64,000 nt of DNA from Opitutia bacterium Tous-C1TDCM. GTDB lineage: Bacteria; Verrucomicrobiota; Verrucomicrobiia; Opitutales; Opitutaceae. The position numbers and the translations under genes were made by a program. Location: the NCBI GenBank assembly GCA_002288455.1, contig NEUS01000004.1, positions 1-64,000 on the forward strand, in the 5' to 3' direction. The notes beneath the pieces were generated by a model. It made no database searches. It was not told where the DNA came from and worked only from the letters and a program-made list of their open reading frames with translations. This document shows positions 1 through 9,561 of this stretch, in pieces (within the stretch, counting starts at the first letter, position 1; each line of letters starts with the position of its first letter).

Positions 1-58
1 CACCACCACTCAGCCCCGTTTTGACCGCTTCGCCCTCTTCTTTGCTCTCTGGCTTCCG

Positions 59-104
59 AAAAAAAACGCCGCCGCTCCCACGCGGGGACCAGCGGCGCGT
101 TTTT
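59..104. terminator. Bidirectional intrinsic terminator-like hairpin
   Basis: AAAAAACGCCGCCGCT ... AGCGGCGCGTTTTT: GC stem with one bulge, A-tract on the 5' side and T-tract on the 3' side. Confidence 0.6.
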
Positions 105-202
105 CAGAGGCTCCTTGAGAGATTGGAGTGCGGGGAGCGCGAGAAACGGGGCGTCCTTGCGGGCGGGTGGCGCGTAGCGTACGTGTGCCCGATACCGGTC
201 CG

Positions 203-1666
203 ATGACACCCACGCTCCTTTGGTTCCGCCAGGACCTGCGCCTGCAGGACAATCCCGCCTTGCAGGCGGCGCTGGTGCGCGGCGGGCCGGTGGTGCCGGT
301 GTATGTTTTGGACGACGCGGGCGAAGGCCGTTGGCCGGCGGGCGGGGCGACGCGCTGGTGGCTGCACCATTCCCTGAACGCGTTGGAGACCGCGTTGCGC
401 GAACGCGGTTCGCGGCTGGTGCTCGCGCGGGGCGACAGTGCGGCGGAGCTGCACCGGCTGGCGGCGGAGACGGGGGCCGGGGCGGTGTATTGGAATCGGC
501 GTTACGAGCCGGCGGCGACCGCGCGCGACGCCAAGATCAAGGCGGACCTCGCGGCGGCCGGGCTCGAGGCGAAAAGTTTCAACGGGGCGCTGCTCCACGA
601 ACCGCACACGATCGCGAACAAGCAGGGGCGGCCGTTCCAGGTGTTCACGCCGTACTGGCGGCATTGCCTGACGTTGCCGGTGGCGGCGCCGGTGAAATTG
701 GCGGCGGGGCCGTTGCCGGCGCCGGCGAAATGGCCGATGGGCGACGCGCCGGCGGCATGGGCGCTGTTGCCGAAGATCAAGTGGGATGCCGGCTTCGGGA
801 CGATGTGGCAGCCGGGCGAGGCGGCGGCGCAGAAACGGTTGAAGGGCTTTGCCGCGGCGGCGATGGCGGCGTACTCGGACCGGCGGAATTTCCCCGGGGT
901 CGACGGGACCTCGATGCTTTCGCCGGCGTTGCACTTCGGGGAATTGAGTCCGCGGCAAATCTGGGCGGCGGTGCAGGCGGAGAGCCGGGAGAGCGGCGTG
1001 TTTCCGCCGACCAAGGGGGCGGCGGTGTTTTTGAGCGAGGTGGGCTGGCGGGAATTTGCGCACCACCTGATGTTCCATTTTCCGCATACGCCGGAGCGGC
1101 CGTTGCGGGAGGACTTCGCGCGTTTCCCTTGGGCGGAGGATGCCGACGGGAAGAAATTGCGGGCGTGGCAGCGCGGGCGGACCGGTTACCCGATCGTCGA
1201 CGCGGGCATGCGGCAATTGTGGCACACCGGCTGGATGCACAACCGGGTGCGGATGATCGTGGCGTCGTTTCTCGTGAAGCACCTGCGGCTGAACTGGACG
1301 GCGGGGGCGGCTTGGTTCTGGGACACGCTGGTCGACGCGGACCTCGCGGCCAACACGCTGGGCTGGCAATGGTCGGCGGGGTGCGGGGCGGATGCGGCGC
1401 CGTATTTCCGGATTTTCGCGCCGGTGCTGCAGGGGCAGAAGTTCGATCCCGAGGGCGACTATGTGCGGCGCTGGGTGCCGGAATTGAAGGAGCTGCCGAC
1501 GAAGTATCTGCACGCGCCGTGGGAGGCGCCGCCGCTGGAGCTCAGCGCGGCCGGCGTGCGCCTCGGGCAAACCTATCCGCGGCCGATCGTGGACCACGCG
1601 AAGGCGCGAAACGAAGCGTTGGCGGCCTTCAAATCGATCCGGGGAGGCGAGACCGATGAGCGCTAA
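203..1666 (+). CDS. phr: Deoxyribodipyrimidine (CPD-type) photolyase
   Basis: MTPTLLWFRQDLRLQDNPAL N-terminus, GYPIVDAGMRQLWHTGWMHNRVRMIVASFLVKHL and WFWDTLVDADLAANTLGWQWSAGCGADAAPYFRIF FAD-domain motifs; start set at internal ATG of ORF 128..1666. Confidence 0.93.
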   Translation: MTPTLLWFRQDLRLQDNPALQAALVRGGPVVPVYVLDDAGEGRWPAGGATRWWLHHSLNALETALRERGSRLVLARGDSAAELHRLAAETGAGAVYWNRRYEPAATARDAKIKADLAAAGLEAKSFNGALLHEPHTIANKQGRPFQVFTPYWRHCLTLPVAAPVKLAAGPLPAPAKWPMGDAPAAWALLPKIKWDAGFGTMWQPGEAAAQKRLKGFAAAAMAAYSDRRNFPGVDGTSMLSPALHFGELSPRQIWAAVQAESRESGVFPPTKGAAVFLSEVGWREFAHHLMFHFPHTPERPLREDFARFPWAEDADGKKLRAWQRGRTGYPIVDAGMRQLWHTGWMHNRVRMIVASFLVKHLRLNWTAGAAWFWDTLVDADLAANTLGWQWSAGCGADAAPYFRIFAPVLQGQKFDPEGDYVRRWVPELKELPTKYLHAPWEAPPLELSAAGVRLGQTYPRPIVDHAKARNEALAAFKSIRGGETDER

Positions 1667-3266
1667 AAGGGCCGGAGGCGGCGTCGGCCGGGTGCGGAAT
1701 CTTGTGCTCGTGCTCGGTGACCAGCTGAACGCGGATGCAGCGGCGTTCGACGGTTTCGACGCGGCGCAGGACGCGGTTTGGATGGCGGAGGTGGCGGAAG
1801 AGTCCACGCACGTGTGGTCGAGCCGGGTGCGGACGGCGCTGTTTTTGGCCGCGATGCGGCATTTCCGGGACGAGCAGCGCGCGCTGGGCCGGACCGTGGT
1901 GTATTCGGAAATCAATGACGCCGGGAACACCGGCACGCTGGCCGGCGAAGTCGGGCGGGCCGCGGCGAAGCTGAAGCCGGCGCGGCTGGTCGCGACGGAG
2001 GCCGGGGATTGGCGCGTGGCGGAGGCGCTGCGGACAGCGGCGGCAAAGGCGGGGCTGGAACTGGAAGTGCGGCCGGACCGGCATTTCCTCTGTACCAAGG
2101 AGGAGTTTGCGGCGCATGCGGCCGGGCGGAAGCAGCTGCGGATGGAGTTTTTCTACCGGGAAATGCGACGGCGTCACGGCGTGCTCCTGGACAAGACGGG
2201 CGAGCCGGCGGGCGGGCAGTGGAATTTCGACGCGGAGAACCGGACGAGTTTCGGCCGCGGCGGGCCGCCGGCGCGGCCGGCACCGCGGGCCTTTGCGCCG
2301 GATGCGCTCACGCGCGCGGTCATCGCGACGGTGGCGCGGACGTTTCCCGGACATCCGGGATCGCTGGCGGCCTTCGATTGGCCGGTGACGGCGGCGGAGG
2401 CGCGGGCGGCGCTGGACGATTTCATCGCGCACCGGCTGGCGGATTTCGGACGGTTCCAGGATGCGATGTGGACGGAGGAGCCTTGGCTGTACCATTCGCG
2501 GCTGGCGGCGGCGATGAACCTGAAGCTGCTCGATCCGCGGACGGTGATTGCGGCGGCGGAGCAGGCGTGGACCGAGGGGAAAGTGCCGCTGGCGGCGGCG
2601 GAAGGTTTCATCCGGCAGATCCTCGGCTGGCGCGAGTACGTGCGAGGCGTGTACTGGCTGCACATGCCGGGTTACCTGGAACGGAACGAACTCGGGGCGC
2701 ACGGGAAGTTGCCGGCGTTCTACTGGACCGGGAAGACGGAGATGGCCTGCCTGCGGGATGCGATCGGGCAGACCTTGGAATTTGGATACGCGCACCATAT
2801 CCAGCGGCTGATGGTGACGGGGCTTTATTCGCTCCTGCTCGGGGTCGAGCCGCGGGAGGTGCACGCGTGGTACCTCGCGGTTTACGTCGATGCGGTGGAG
2901 TGGGTGGAATTGCCGAACACGCTGGGCATGTCGCAGTACGCGGACGGCGGCGCGATGGCGTCGAAGCCGTACGTGGCGACGGGCAAATACATCCAGCGGA
3001 TGAGCAATTACTGCGGCGGATGCCGGTTCGATCCGGCGCAGGCGACGGGGCCGACGGCGTGTCCGTTCACGACGCTGTATTGGGATTTTCTGTTGCGGCA
3101 CGAGCCGCGGCTGGCGGCCAATCAGCGCATGGCGCTGCAGGTGAAAAATCTCGTCCGTTTGAAGCCGGCGGAGCGGGCGGCGATCCGGGCGCAGGCGGCG
3201 GCGATCCGGGCGAACGGCGGGGCGCCGGCGGCGGCCGTGGCGGAACCGGAACTTTCCCTTTCATGA
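1656..3266 (+). CDS. FeS-BCP / PhrB-like bacterial (6-4) photolyase-cryptochrome-related protein
   Basis: NLVLVLGDQL N-terminus; C-terminal CLRDAIGQ...(88)...YCGGCRFDP...GPTACPF cysteine pattern typical of 4Fe-4S photolyases. Confidence 0.88.
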   Translation: MSAKRAGGGVGRVRNLVLVLGDQLNADAAAFDGFDAAQDAVWMAEVAEESTHVWSSRVRTALFLAAMRHFRDEQRALGRTVVYSEINDAGNTGTLAGEVGRAAAKLKPARLVATEAGDWRVAEALRTAAAKAGLELEVRPDRHFLCTKEEFAAHAAGRKQLRMEFFYREMRRRHGVLLDKTGEPAGGQWNFDAENRTSFGRGGPPARPAPRAFAPDALTRAVIATVARTFPGHPGSLAAFDWPVTAAEARAALDDFIAHRLADFGRFQDAMWTEEPWLYHSRLAAAMNLKLLDPRTVIAAAEQAWTEGKVPLAAAEGFIRQILGWREYVRGVYWLHMPGYLERNELGAHGKLPAFYWTGKTEMACLRDAIGQTLEFGYAHHIQRLMVTGLYSLLLGVEPREVHAWYLAVYVDAVEWVELPNTLGMSQYADGGAMASKPYVATGKYIQRMSNYCGGCRFDPAQATGPTACPFTTLYWDFLLRHEPRLAANQRMALQVKNLVRLKPAERAAIRAQAAAIRANGGAPAAAVAEPELSLS

Positions 3267-4168
3267 AAATCGCAATTGCGGGAGCGTCGGGGTTGATCGG
3301 CCGGGCCTTGGCCGCGGCGTTGCGGGAGCGCGGCGACCACGTGCTGCGGCTGGTGCGGCGGGCGTCCGCGGGGGCCGACGAGATTGCCTGGGATCCGGCC
3401 GCGGGGCAAATCGACGGCGGGCGCTTGGCCGGCTGCGACGCCATCGTGAATCTGGCCGGGGAGAATATTGCCGGCGGGCGATGGACGGCGCGGCGGCGGG
3501 ACATGATTTTCAAGAGCCGGGTCGACGCGACGAGCACGTTGGTGCGGGCGATCGGGGCGATGGCGCGTCGGCCGGCGGTGCTGGTGAATGCGTCGGCGGT
3601 AGGCTTCTACGGCGATCGCGGCGACGAGCGATTGACGGAGGCGAGCGCGATCGGGCACGGCTTTTTGCCGGAGGTGACCCTCGCGTGGGAGACCCACGCC
3701 GAAGGGGCGAAGCGGATCGGGGTACGAACGGTCCTGGCGCGGTTCGGCGTGGTGTTGGCGGAGGAAGGCGGGGCGTTGGCGAAAATGTTGCCGCCGTTCC
3801 GGCTCGGGTTGGGCGGGCCGTTGGGCAACGGCCGGCAGTGGATGAGCTGGATTGCGCTGGAAGATGCGGTGGCGGGGTTGCGGCAGGCGATCGACCGGCC
3901 GGAGTGGTCGGGCCCGATGAACGTGGTTGCTCCGGGGGCGGTGACGAACGCGGACTTCACGCGGGCGTTGGGCGCGGCGGTGCGGCGGCCGGCGGTGCTG
4001 CCGGTGCCGGCGTTCGCGCTGCGGTTGCTGTTCGGGCAAGGGTTGGCGGACGAGGCGCTACTGGGCAGCACGCGGGCGGAACCGCGGGCGCTGGCCGCGG
4101 CTGGATTCCGTTTCAAGCATCCGGAATTGGCCGGGGCCTTGGCGGCGATCCTGGCCCCGCGGAAATAG
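3263..4168 (+). CDS. TIGR01777-family NAD(P)-binding SDR/epimerase (YfcH/SulA-like)
   Basis: MKIAIAGASGLIGRALAAALRERGDHV; NASAVGFYGDRGDERLTE; ATGA overlap with upstream stop. Confidence 0.88.
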   Translation: MKIAIAGASGLIGRALAAALRERGDHVLRLVRRASAGADEIAWDPAAGQIDGGRLAGCDAIVNLAGENIAGGRWTARRRDMIFKSRVDATSTLVRAIGAMARRPAVLVNASAVGFYGDRGDERLTEASAIGHGFLPEVTLAWETHAEGAKRIGVRTVLARFGVVLAEEGGALAKMLPPFRLGLGGPLGNGRQWMSWIALEDAVAGLRQAIDRPEWSGPMNVVAPGAVTNADFTRALGAAVRRPAVLPVPAFALRLLFGQGLADEALLGSTRAEPRALAAAGFRFKHPELAGALAAILAPRK

Positions 4169-4246
4169 GGGGCGACGGAGGCGAACCGGCGCCGGCGAAC
4201 TCTAGGCTTTTCAAACGCGGGGCGCGGCCTAGGTTGAGCGGTTCCT

Positions 4247-4666
4247 ATGCAGAAAACGTTCGTTATCTTTAAGCCCGATGCGATGGAGAAGCGCATTGTC
4301 GGCACCGTCCTCAGCCGTTTCGAAGCCGCCGGCTTCGACGTGATCGGCTGCAAGCTGGCCCGGTTGACGCCGGCCCTGCTGCGCGAGCACTACGCGCACG
4401 TGGCGAGCAAGCCGTTCTATCCGGAGATCGAGGCGTTCATGAGCTCCCGCCCCGTTATCATGGTGGCGTTGCAGGGCGACAACATCGTCCACCGCGTGCG
4501 CGATTTGCTCGGGCCGACCGATTCCCGCAAGGCCCCGAAGGGCACGATCCGCGGCGATTTCGGCACCGAGATGATGAAGAACGTCGTGCATGCCTCCGAC
4601 AGCGTCGAGAACGCGCAGTCGGAGCTGGCGCGTTTCTTCAAGCCCGAGGAATTGCTCGCGGTTTGA
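4247..4666 (+). CDS. ndk: Nucleoside diphosphate kinase
   Basis: MQKTFVIFKPDAMEKRIVG, KNVVHASDSVENAQSEL active-site motif. Confidence 0.95.
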   Translation: MQKTFVIFKPDAMEKRIVGTVLSRFEAAGFDVIGCKLARLTPALLREHYAHVASKPFYPEIEAFMSSRPVIMVALQGDNIVHRVRDLLGPTDSRKAPKGTIRGDFGTEMMKNVVHASDSVENAQSELARFFKPEELLAV

Positions 4667-4704
4667 GTCGGCGACGGGCGCCGGGCGCGCTCCTCACCTT
4701 TCGA

Positions 4705-4737
4705 CCCCGGTCGCCGAATACGGCGCCGGGGTTTTTG
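4705..4737 (+). terminator. Intrinsic terminator of ndk
   Basis: CCCCGGTCGCCG-AATA-CGGCGCCGGGG followed by TTTTT. Confidence 0.7.
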
Positions 4738-4769
4738 GTTTCCCGGCAACGGTGCGACGGGGGAAGGTG

Positions 4770-5882
4770 TCAACGTTGGCCGAAGCGGAATTCGGTGATC
4801 GAGCGGTAGGGACTGCCGGGGCGGACAATGGTCGACGGGAAGTGCGCGTGGTTGACCGAGTCGGGAAAATGCTGGGTCTCGAGGCAATAGAAGCCGAAGC
4901 GGCCGGCGGCAGCGGCGGCGCCCAGCGGGCTCGTGTAGAATTGGACGCCGGGCAAAGTCGTCCACACTTCCATGGTGCGGCCGGATTTCGGTTCGAGCAC
5001 GCGGGCGGCGAAGGCCAGCGAAGGCGCGCCGCCGGGGCGTTTGAGCACAAAGTTGTGATCGTAGCGTTGGTTGGCGGGCAATTGGGCGACCCGGGCGCCG
5101 AGGGCGCGGGGCGAGGTGAAGTCGAGGGCGGTGTTGCGGACCGTGCGGATTTCGCCGTTGGGAATCAGGCTTTCGCCGGCGCCGGTATAGAGCTCGGCGT
5201 TGACGGTGACCTCGTGGTCGAGGACGTCGCCGGTGCCGGCGAGATTGAAGAAGGCGTGATTGGTGAGGTTGACCGGAGTGGGACGGTCGGTGGTGGCGGT
5301 GTACTCTACGCGCAGAGTGTTTGAGAGGGTGAGGGTGTAGGTGACGGTGACGTCGAGGTTGCCGGGGAAACCTTCCTCGCCGTGGGGACTGCGGTAGCGG
5401 AGTTCGAGGGCGGGGCCGTCGGGGGTGACGACGGGCGACGGCGTCCAGACGACGCGGCTGAAATTAAGGCGGCCGCCGTGGATGTGGTGGCGGCCCATGT
5501 TGGGCGTGACCTGGTAGGTCTCGCCGTCGAGTTCGAAGCGGGCGAGGGCGATCCGGTTGGCGACGCGGCCGAAGACGGCGGCGGACTGGGCGAAGCCGCG
5601 CTCGAAGCCGGCAGGGGAGGCGGTGATTTCGCGCACCACGCCGACGGTGCGGCCGGTGCGGTCGGGAATGCGGAGATCGGCGACGATGGCGCCGTAGGTG
5701 ATGATTTTGGCGGAGGCGCCCTGGCCGTTGACCAAGGTGAACTGCTCGACCTCGGCCCCGGCGGGAGTACGGCCGAACGAGGCGCGTTCGATGGCGGGTG
5801 CGGCGCCGGGCAAAGTGGCGGCGAAAATCAGACCGCAGAGGGCGGCGCAGCAGGTGCGACGAAGGGAGGAAACGAGGGGCAT
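4770..5882 (-). CDS. galM: Aldose 1-epimerase (secreted)
   Basis: GRVANRIALARFELDGETYQVTPNMGRHHIHGG, NLTNHAFFNLAG, PGVQFYTS motifs with signal peptide. Confidence 0.9.
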   Translation of the reverse strand: MPLVSSLRRTCCAALCGLIFAATLPGAAPAIERASFGRTPAGAEVEQFTLVNGQGASAKIITYGAIVADLRIPDRTGRTVGVVREITASPAGFERGFAQSAAVFGRVANRIALARFELDGETYQVTPNMGRHHIHGGRLNFSRVVWTPSPVVTPDGPALELRYRSPHGEEGFPGNLDVTVTYTLTLSNTLRVEYTATTDRPTPVNLTNHAFFNLAGTGDVLDHEVTVNAELYTGAGESLIPNGEIRTVRNTALDFTSPRALGARVAQLPANQRYDHNFVLKRPGGAPSLAFAARVLEPKSGRTMEVWTTLPGVQFYTSPLGAAAAAGRFGFYCLETQHFPDSVNHAHFPSTIVRPGSPYRSITEFRFGQR

Positions 5883-5952
5883 GCGGAAGGGCGGGGGCGG
5901 CCGGGCAGAAGGGGTAAACCGGCGGGGCGGCGCGAGGGGCGGCCGCGGTGGA

Positions 5953-7332
5953 TCACTGCGCGGTCGTTTCCCGCCAGCTCGAAACCGAGTAGGGGACTTC
6001 GAGGCCGTCGAAGTGCACCTTGCTGAGGGCCAGGTCGTAGTGGATGGCGGGAGACGCGCTCATATTGACGCTCCGGGCGACGATGGCGCCGTAGAAGGCG
6101 AGACTGCTGGAGATGGAGAGGGAGCTGTTCGGAGTATAGATGACGCCATAGAAGGCGGCTCCGGTCGAGATGGAGAACGACTCATAGGGATTGAACGTCG
6201 AAATCAGGATGACGTTGCGCGGAACCCGGGTATCATTCTGAATGCCGAAGCCGCCGATGCCAAGGTCGCCACCGAAGTGCAGGCGCAGCGAACCGTTGGC
6301 CGTGACGCGGATACGGGCACCTTCGGAAATAAAAACATCCCCATAAACCCGGATCACAACCGGGCCGTCCACGGTGAGAGTTCGGGAATTATCGAGATCG
6401 ATTTCGCTTGCGTAGTAGAGCGTCGGTACGGTTGCTCCGGCCGTTCCGATCGTGGCCGTCCCCGACGGCAAGGTGGTGCCGGAACCGGTGGGCAACACCT
6501 CTTCGAAGATCGGTTGGTAGGGGCTCGTGCTGATTCTGGAGCTATCGATTTTAATCGTGGGCGAGGTGGCAGGGCCAATCAAACGGGCGCTGGTACTGAA
6601 GGAAGGTCCGGATTCCCAATAGGACGAGACATAGCCCTTGATCTGGGCATTGGTCAGTTGGATCGGTACGTTGGATCCGCTGCTTGCGGAACTGATCACA
6701 GCAGAGAAGCCGGGCGGGAAGCCTGGGGCATCGTATGCGCCTAGGCTGGAATCGTAGCTGTCCACCGAGCCGCCGGAGCGGAAGCGCACCCGGCCGGTGG
6801 TTGCCGCGACGGCGTTCACGAACAGCGGGGCTTTGACGGATTCGGAGGTGAGGGTGCGATTGAGGACCTTGCCGTCGGCTTGGGTCACGGTACCGGTGAC
6901 GGTCACGGTGCGGTTGGCGGGAAGGCTGCCGTTGTAATTCGTCACCGTCAGGCTGACGCTGCCGGTGGCGCCGTTGTCGAAGGTGAAGCCGCCGATAGTG
7001 CGGGTGGCGGTCGTGCCGGAAAGGGACCAGTCGGTCCAACTGTTCTTGTTGAGCGACCACAGCGCCTCTTCCATCCCGGTCTCCGCGAGTTCGAGGCCGC
7101 GCGTCGATTGCATCGTGCGACTGCTCAGCTCCAAGGTCCGGTAGCAGAGCGTCATGTAGCTGCCGAGGGAAAGCGCGAGCACGGTCGCGAAGCACATGGC
7201 GGCCAGGAGGGCGGCGCCGCGGGTGGGCGGGTGAATGCGCTGCGTCCGCCCAAGGCAAGATGCAGCGAACGGGAAGCGGGAGCACGACGCGGACTCGTTC
7301 AAGCGGCGGGACCCTTGCAGATCAGCGGCCAA
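5953..7332 (-). CDS. PilX-N-like pilus assembly/minor pilin-type protein
   Basis: Hydrophobic GAALLAAMCFATVLALSLGSYMTLCYRTLELSSRTMQSTRGLELAETGMEEALWSLNK N-terminus typical of PilX; start codon uncertain. Confidence 0.6.
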   Translation of the reverse strand: MAADLQGSRRLNESASCSRFPFAASCLGRTQRIHPPTRGAALLAAMCFATVLALSLGSYMTLCYRTLELSSRTMQSTRGLELAETGMEEALWSLNKNSWTDWSLSGTTATRTIGGFTFDNGATGSVSLTVTNYNGSLPANRTVTVTGTVTQADGKVLNRTLTSESVKAPLFVNAVAATTGRVRFRSGGSVDSYDSSLGAYDAPGFPPGFSAVISSASSGSNVPIQLTNAQIKGYVSSYWESGPSFSTSARLIGPATSPTIKIDSSRISTSPYQPIFEEVLPTGSGTTLPSGTATIGTAGATVPTLYYASEIDLDNSRTLTVDGPVVIRVYGDVFISEGARIRVTANGSLRLHFGGDLGIGGFGIQNDTRVPRNVILISTFNPYESFSISTGAAFYGVIYTPNSSLSISSSLAFYGAIVARSVNMSASPAIHYDLALSKVHFDGLEVPYSVSSWRETTAQ

Positions 7333-7472
7333 AATCCAGCCCTAGTTGGAACCGGGAAACACGCACCGCGCGCGCGGCCGCCGCGGCCGATACCCGTTTG
7401 CCGGCGCGGCAAGACGGCACGAAGCCGCGATTGACAACCGCGGTGCCGGAATGCTGTCCTGACCCTTTACCT

Positions 7473-7901
7473 ATGAGCATCCTGCTTGGAGTTCTCACCT
7501 TCCTCCTTATCATCGTTTCGATCTTCCTCGTGCTGGTCGTGCTCGCCCAGAAGTCGAAAGATGGCGGCATGGGTGCGGCGCTCGGCGGCGGGGCGGCCGA
7601 AGCTGCGTTTGGAGCGGACACCACCAACGTCCTGACCAAGGCGACCAAGTACGCGGCGATCCTTTTCTTCCTGCTGGCCTTCGCGCTGTACCTCGGCCGC
7701 ATCTATGAACGCAAGCTGGCGGCCGGCGCCGCGGGCAACGCGCTGCCGACAATCGCCGCCCCGGCGGCGACGGCGGCCGTTCCCGCGGCCGCTACGCCGG
7801 CTCCCGCCGTCACGGTGCCGGCCGCGCCGGCCCCGGCTCCCGCCGTCACGGTGCCGGCCGCGCCGGCCCCGGCTCCCGCCGCCGAGCAGCCGAAGAAGTG
7901 A
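7473..7901 (+). CDS. secG: Preprotein translocase subunit SecG with long Ala/Pro/Val-rich C-terminal tail
   Basis: LTFLLIIVSIFLVLVVLAQKSKDGGMGAALGGGAAEAAFGADTTNVLTKATKYAAILFFLLAFAL. Confidence 0.92.
   Translation: MSILLGVLTFLLIIVSIFLVLVVLAQKSKDGGMGAALGGGAAEAAFGADTTNVLTKATKYAAILFFLLAFALYLGRIYERKLAAGAAGNALPTIAAPAATAAVPAAATPAPAVTVPAAPAPAPAVTVPAAPAPAPAAEQPKK
7797..7883 (+). repeat. In-frame tandem repeat, 36-bp unit (two full copies and a 15-bp partial) in secG
   Basis: CCGGCTCCCGCCGTCACGGTGCCGGCCGCGCCGGCC repeated; encodes PAPAVTVPAAPA. Confidence 0.9.
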
Positions 7902-7906
7902 TCGCG

Positions 7907-8788
7907 ATGGCGCGGTCCGTCGGAATTTCGCCCGCCTGCTTCCGGCGGGCGTTTTTTTTCCCGGTCGGCTGTCTGCTGCTGGCGGCCACGGCGGGATTTG
8001 GCGCCGCGCCGCCGCAGAAAATGCCGGAACTCGCCCAGTGGGGAAAGCCCGATGCGGCGGAGGCGCAGCGGATAGTCGGCTTGGTGCGGGAGAGCGGCAT
8101 CGCCGGCGATCACTACTTGGATTTCGAATTGCAGGCTTTGCCGCGGCGCGGGGCGGAGTCGGTCTATCGCGGCCGCTATTGGGGCTCGCGCACGGCCGCG
8201 GGGGCGATCGCCCGGATCGAATTGGCCGACGCGACGGGAGCCGTGCACCGCTTCATCGTGGCGAACGGCGCCGCTCCCGCCGTGTGGCGGGCCCGGCCGC
8301 CGGCCTATGCGTCCGAAGCTCTCGGCGGCGACGAACTCTTCGCGCCGCTGCTGCCCGGCCTAGAGGTGTCGGCGTTCGATCTGCAATTGCCGTATCTGTT
8401 CTGGCCGGGCCCGCGGGTCGAACGGATCACGCGGCTCCGGGGCCGGCCGGCCTACGAGTTTCTTTTTCCCGCGCCGTCCGGCACCGGGGGCGGCGTGGCG
8501 GCGGTGCGGGCTTTTCTGGATACGCAGTTCAACGCGATGCTCCAAACCGAAGTCCTCGGCCCGCGGGGCACGGTGCTGCGTTCGTTCGCGCTGCAGTCGT
8601 TCAAGACGGTCGGCCGCCAGCCCTTGCCCAAGGTACTCGACTACCGGAACGAAACGACCCGGGACAAATCCCGGCTCACGGTCTTGGCCGCGGCCCTGGA
8701 GCAAACCTTTCCCCGCGGGCTTTTCGAGCCCGCCGCGCTCGGGCGGGACGCGGCCGTGCCGGCGGGCGCCGTGCGGCTGGAGCCATGA
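7907..8788 (+). CDS. Secreted hypothetical protein, LolA/outer-membrane-lipoprotein-sorting-like
   Basis: Signal peptide FFFPVGCLLLAATAGFGA; C-terminal FLDTQFNAMLQTEVLGPRGTVLRSFALQSFKTVGRQPLPKVLDYRNETTRDKSRLTV. Confidence 0.6.
   Translation: MARSVGISPACFRRAFFFPVGCLLLAATAGFGAAPPQKMPELAQWGKPDAAEAQRIVGLVRESGIAGDHYLDFELQALPRRGAESVYRGRYWGSRTAAGAIARIELADATGAVHRFIVANGAAPAVWRARPPAYASEALGGDELFAPLLPGLEVSAFDLQLPYLFWPGPRVERITRLRGRPAYEFLFPAPSGTGGGVAAVRAFLDTQFNAMLQTEVLGPRGTVLRSFALQSFKTVGRQPLPKVLDYRNETTRDKSRLTVLAAALEQTFPRGLFEPAALGRDAAVPAGAVRLEP
7929..7959 (+). terminator. Intrinsic terminator downstream of secG, inside the next ORF
   Basis: CGCCCGCC-TGCTTCC-GGCGGGCG followed by 8 T. Confidence 0.8.
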
Positions 8789-9444
8789 CGCCGCCGGCGC
8801 CGCGCAAGGCGGTCGTGTTCGATCTCGACGGCACGCTGCTCGACAGTCTGGGGCTGGTGCTGGCGGCGATCACGCATGCGGTCGCGCCGTTCGGCGGCAA
8901 GCCGACGCGGGAAATCTTCGCGAACCTGGGCGGGCCGCCGGAGCGCTTCATGCTCGATCTGGTCGGCGACGCGCGGCACCTGCCCGAGGCCCTGCGCCGC
9001 ATGGGCGATTTCCATTCGGAACACGAGGGGCTGATCGCGCCCTATGCCGGCGCCCTGGATTTGCTGGCGACGTTGCGCGAGCGGGGCGTGGCGGCCGCGG
9101 TCTGGACCGGGCGGGATCGCAAATCGGCCGAACATCTCCTGCGGTCGCGCGGTTTGGCGGACGCGATGCACGCCGTGGTCTGCGGCGACGATTTTACCTC
9201 CCACAAGCCGGATCCGGAAGGACTCAGGCACATTCTCGAAGGGCTGTCGGTCCGGCCGGAGGAAGCGCTGCTGGTCGGCGACGCGGACGTGGATGTGCTC
9301 GGCGGCCGGGCGGGCGGGGTGGATACGGTGCTGATCCGGCACGAGCGCCGGGTCGCCGCGGAGGTGGGCGAATTGGCGTGGCGCACCGTGGCGACGCCGG
9401 CGGAGGCCTATGCGCTGGTCCGCGGTGCGGCGCCGATCCGCTAG
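8785..9444 (+). CDS. HAD-superfamily hydrolase (phosphoglycolate phosphatase-like)
   Basis: AVVFDLDGTLLDSLGLV and SHKPDPEGLRHILEGLSVRPEEALLVGDADVDVLGGRAGG motifs. Confidence 0.88.
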   Translation: MTPPAPRKAVVFDLDGTLLDSLGLVLAAITHAVAPFGGKPTREIFANLGGPPERFMLDLVGDARHLPEALRRMGDFHSEHEGLIAPYAGALDLLATLRERGVAAAVWTGRDRKSAEHLLRSRGLADAMHAVVCGDDFTSHKPDPEGLRHILEGLSVRPEEALLVGDADVDVLGGRAGGVDTVLIRHERRVAAEVGELAWRTVATPAEAYALVRGAAPIR

Positions 9445-9561
9445 CGGCCGGCGCCGGCACGGGGAAGCGCCGGTTTGGCGGGCGCGGAAGTTTTTCGTTG
9501 CCGCCGGGGCGGTGCCACTGCCAGTTAGGTGCCGTCGTCAGCAACAGCCCCGTACGTCGTC

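Noticed and set aside
104-2098. 664-aa minus-strand ORF antisense to phr
   Set aside because: Arg/Pro-rich shadow ORF typical of high-GC coding DNA; the + strand frame has clear photolyase motifs.
7797-7883. 36-bp repeats that could be mistaken for a CRISPR
   Set aside because: Contiguous, no spacers, in frame within secG.
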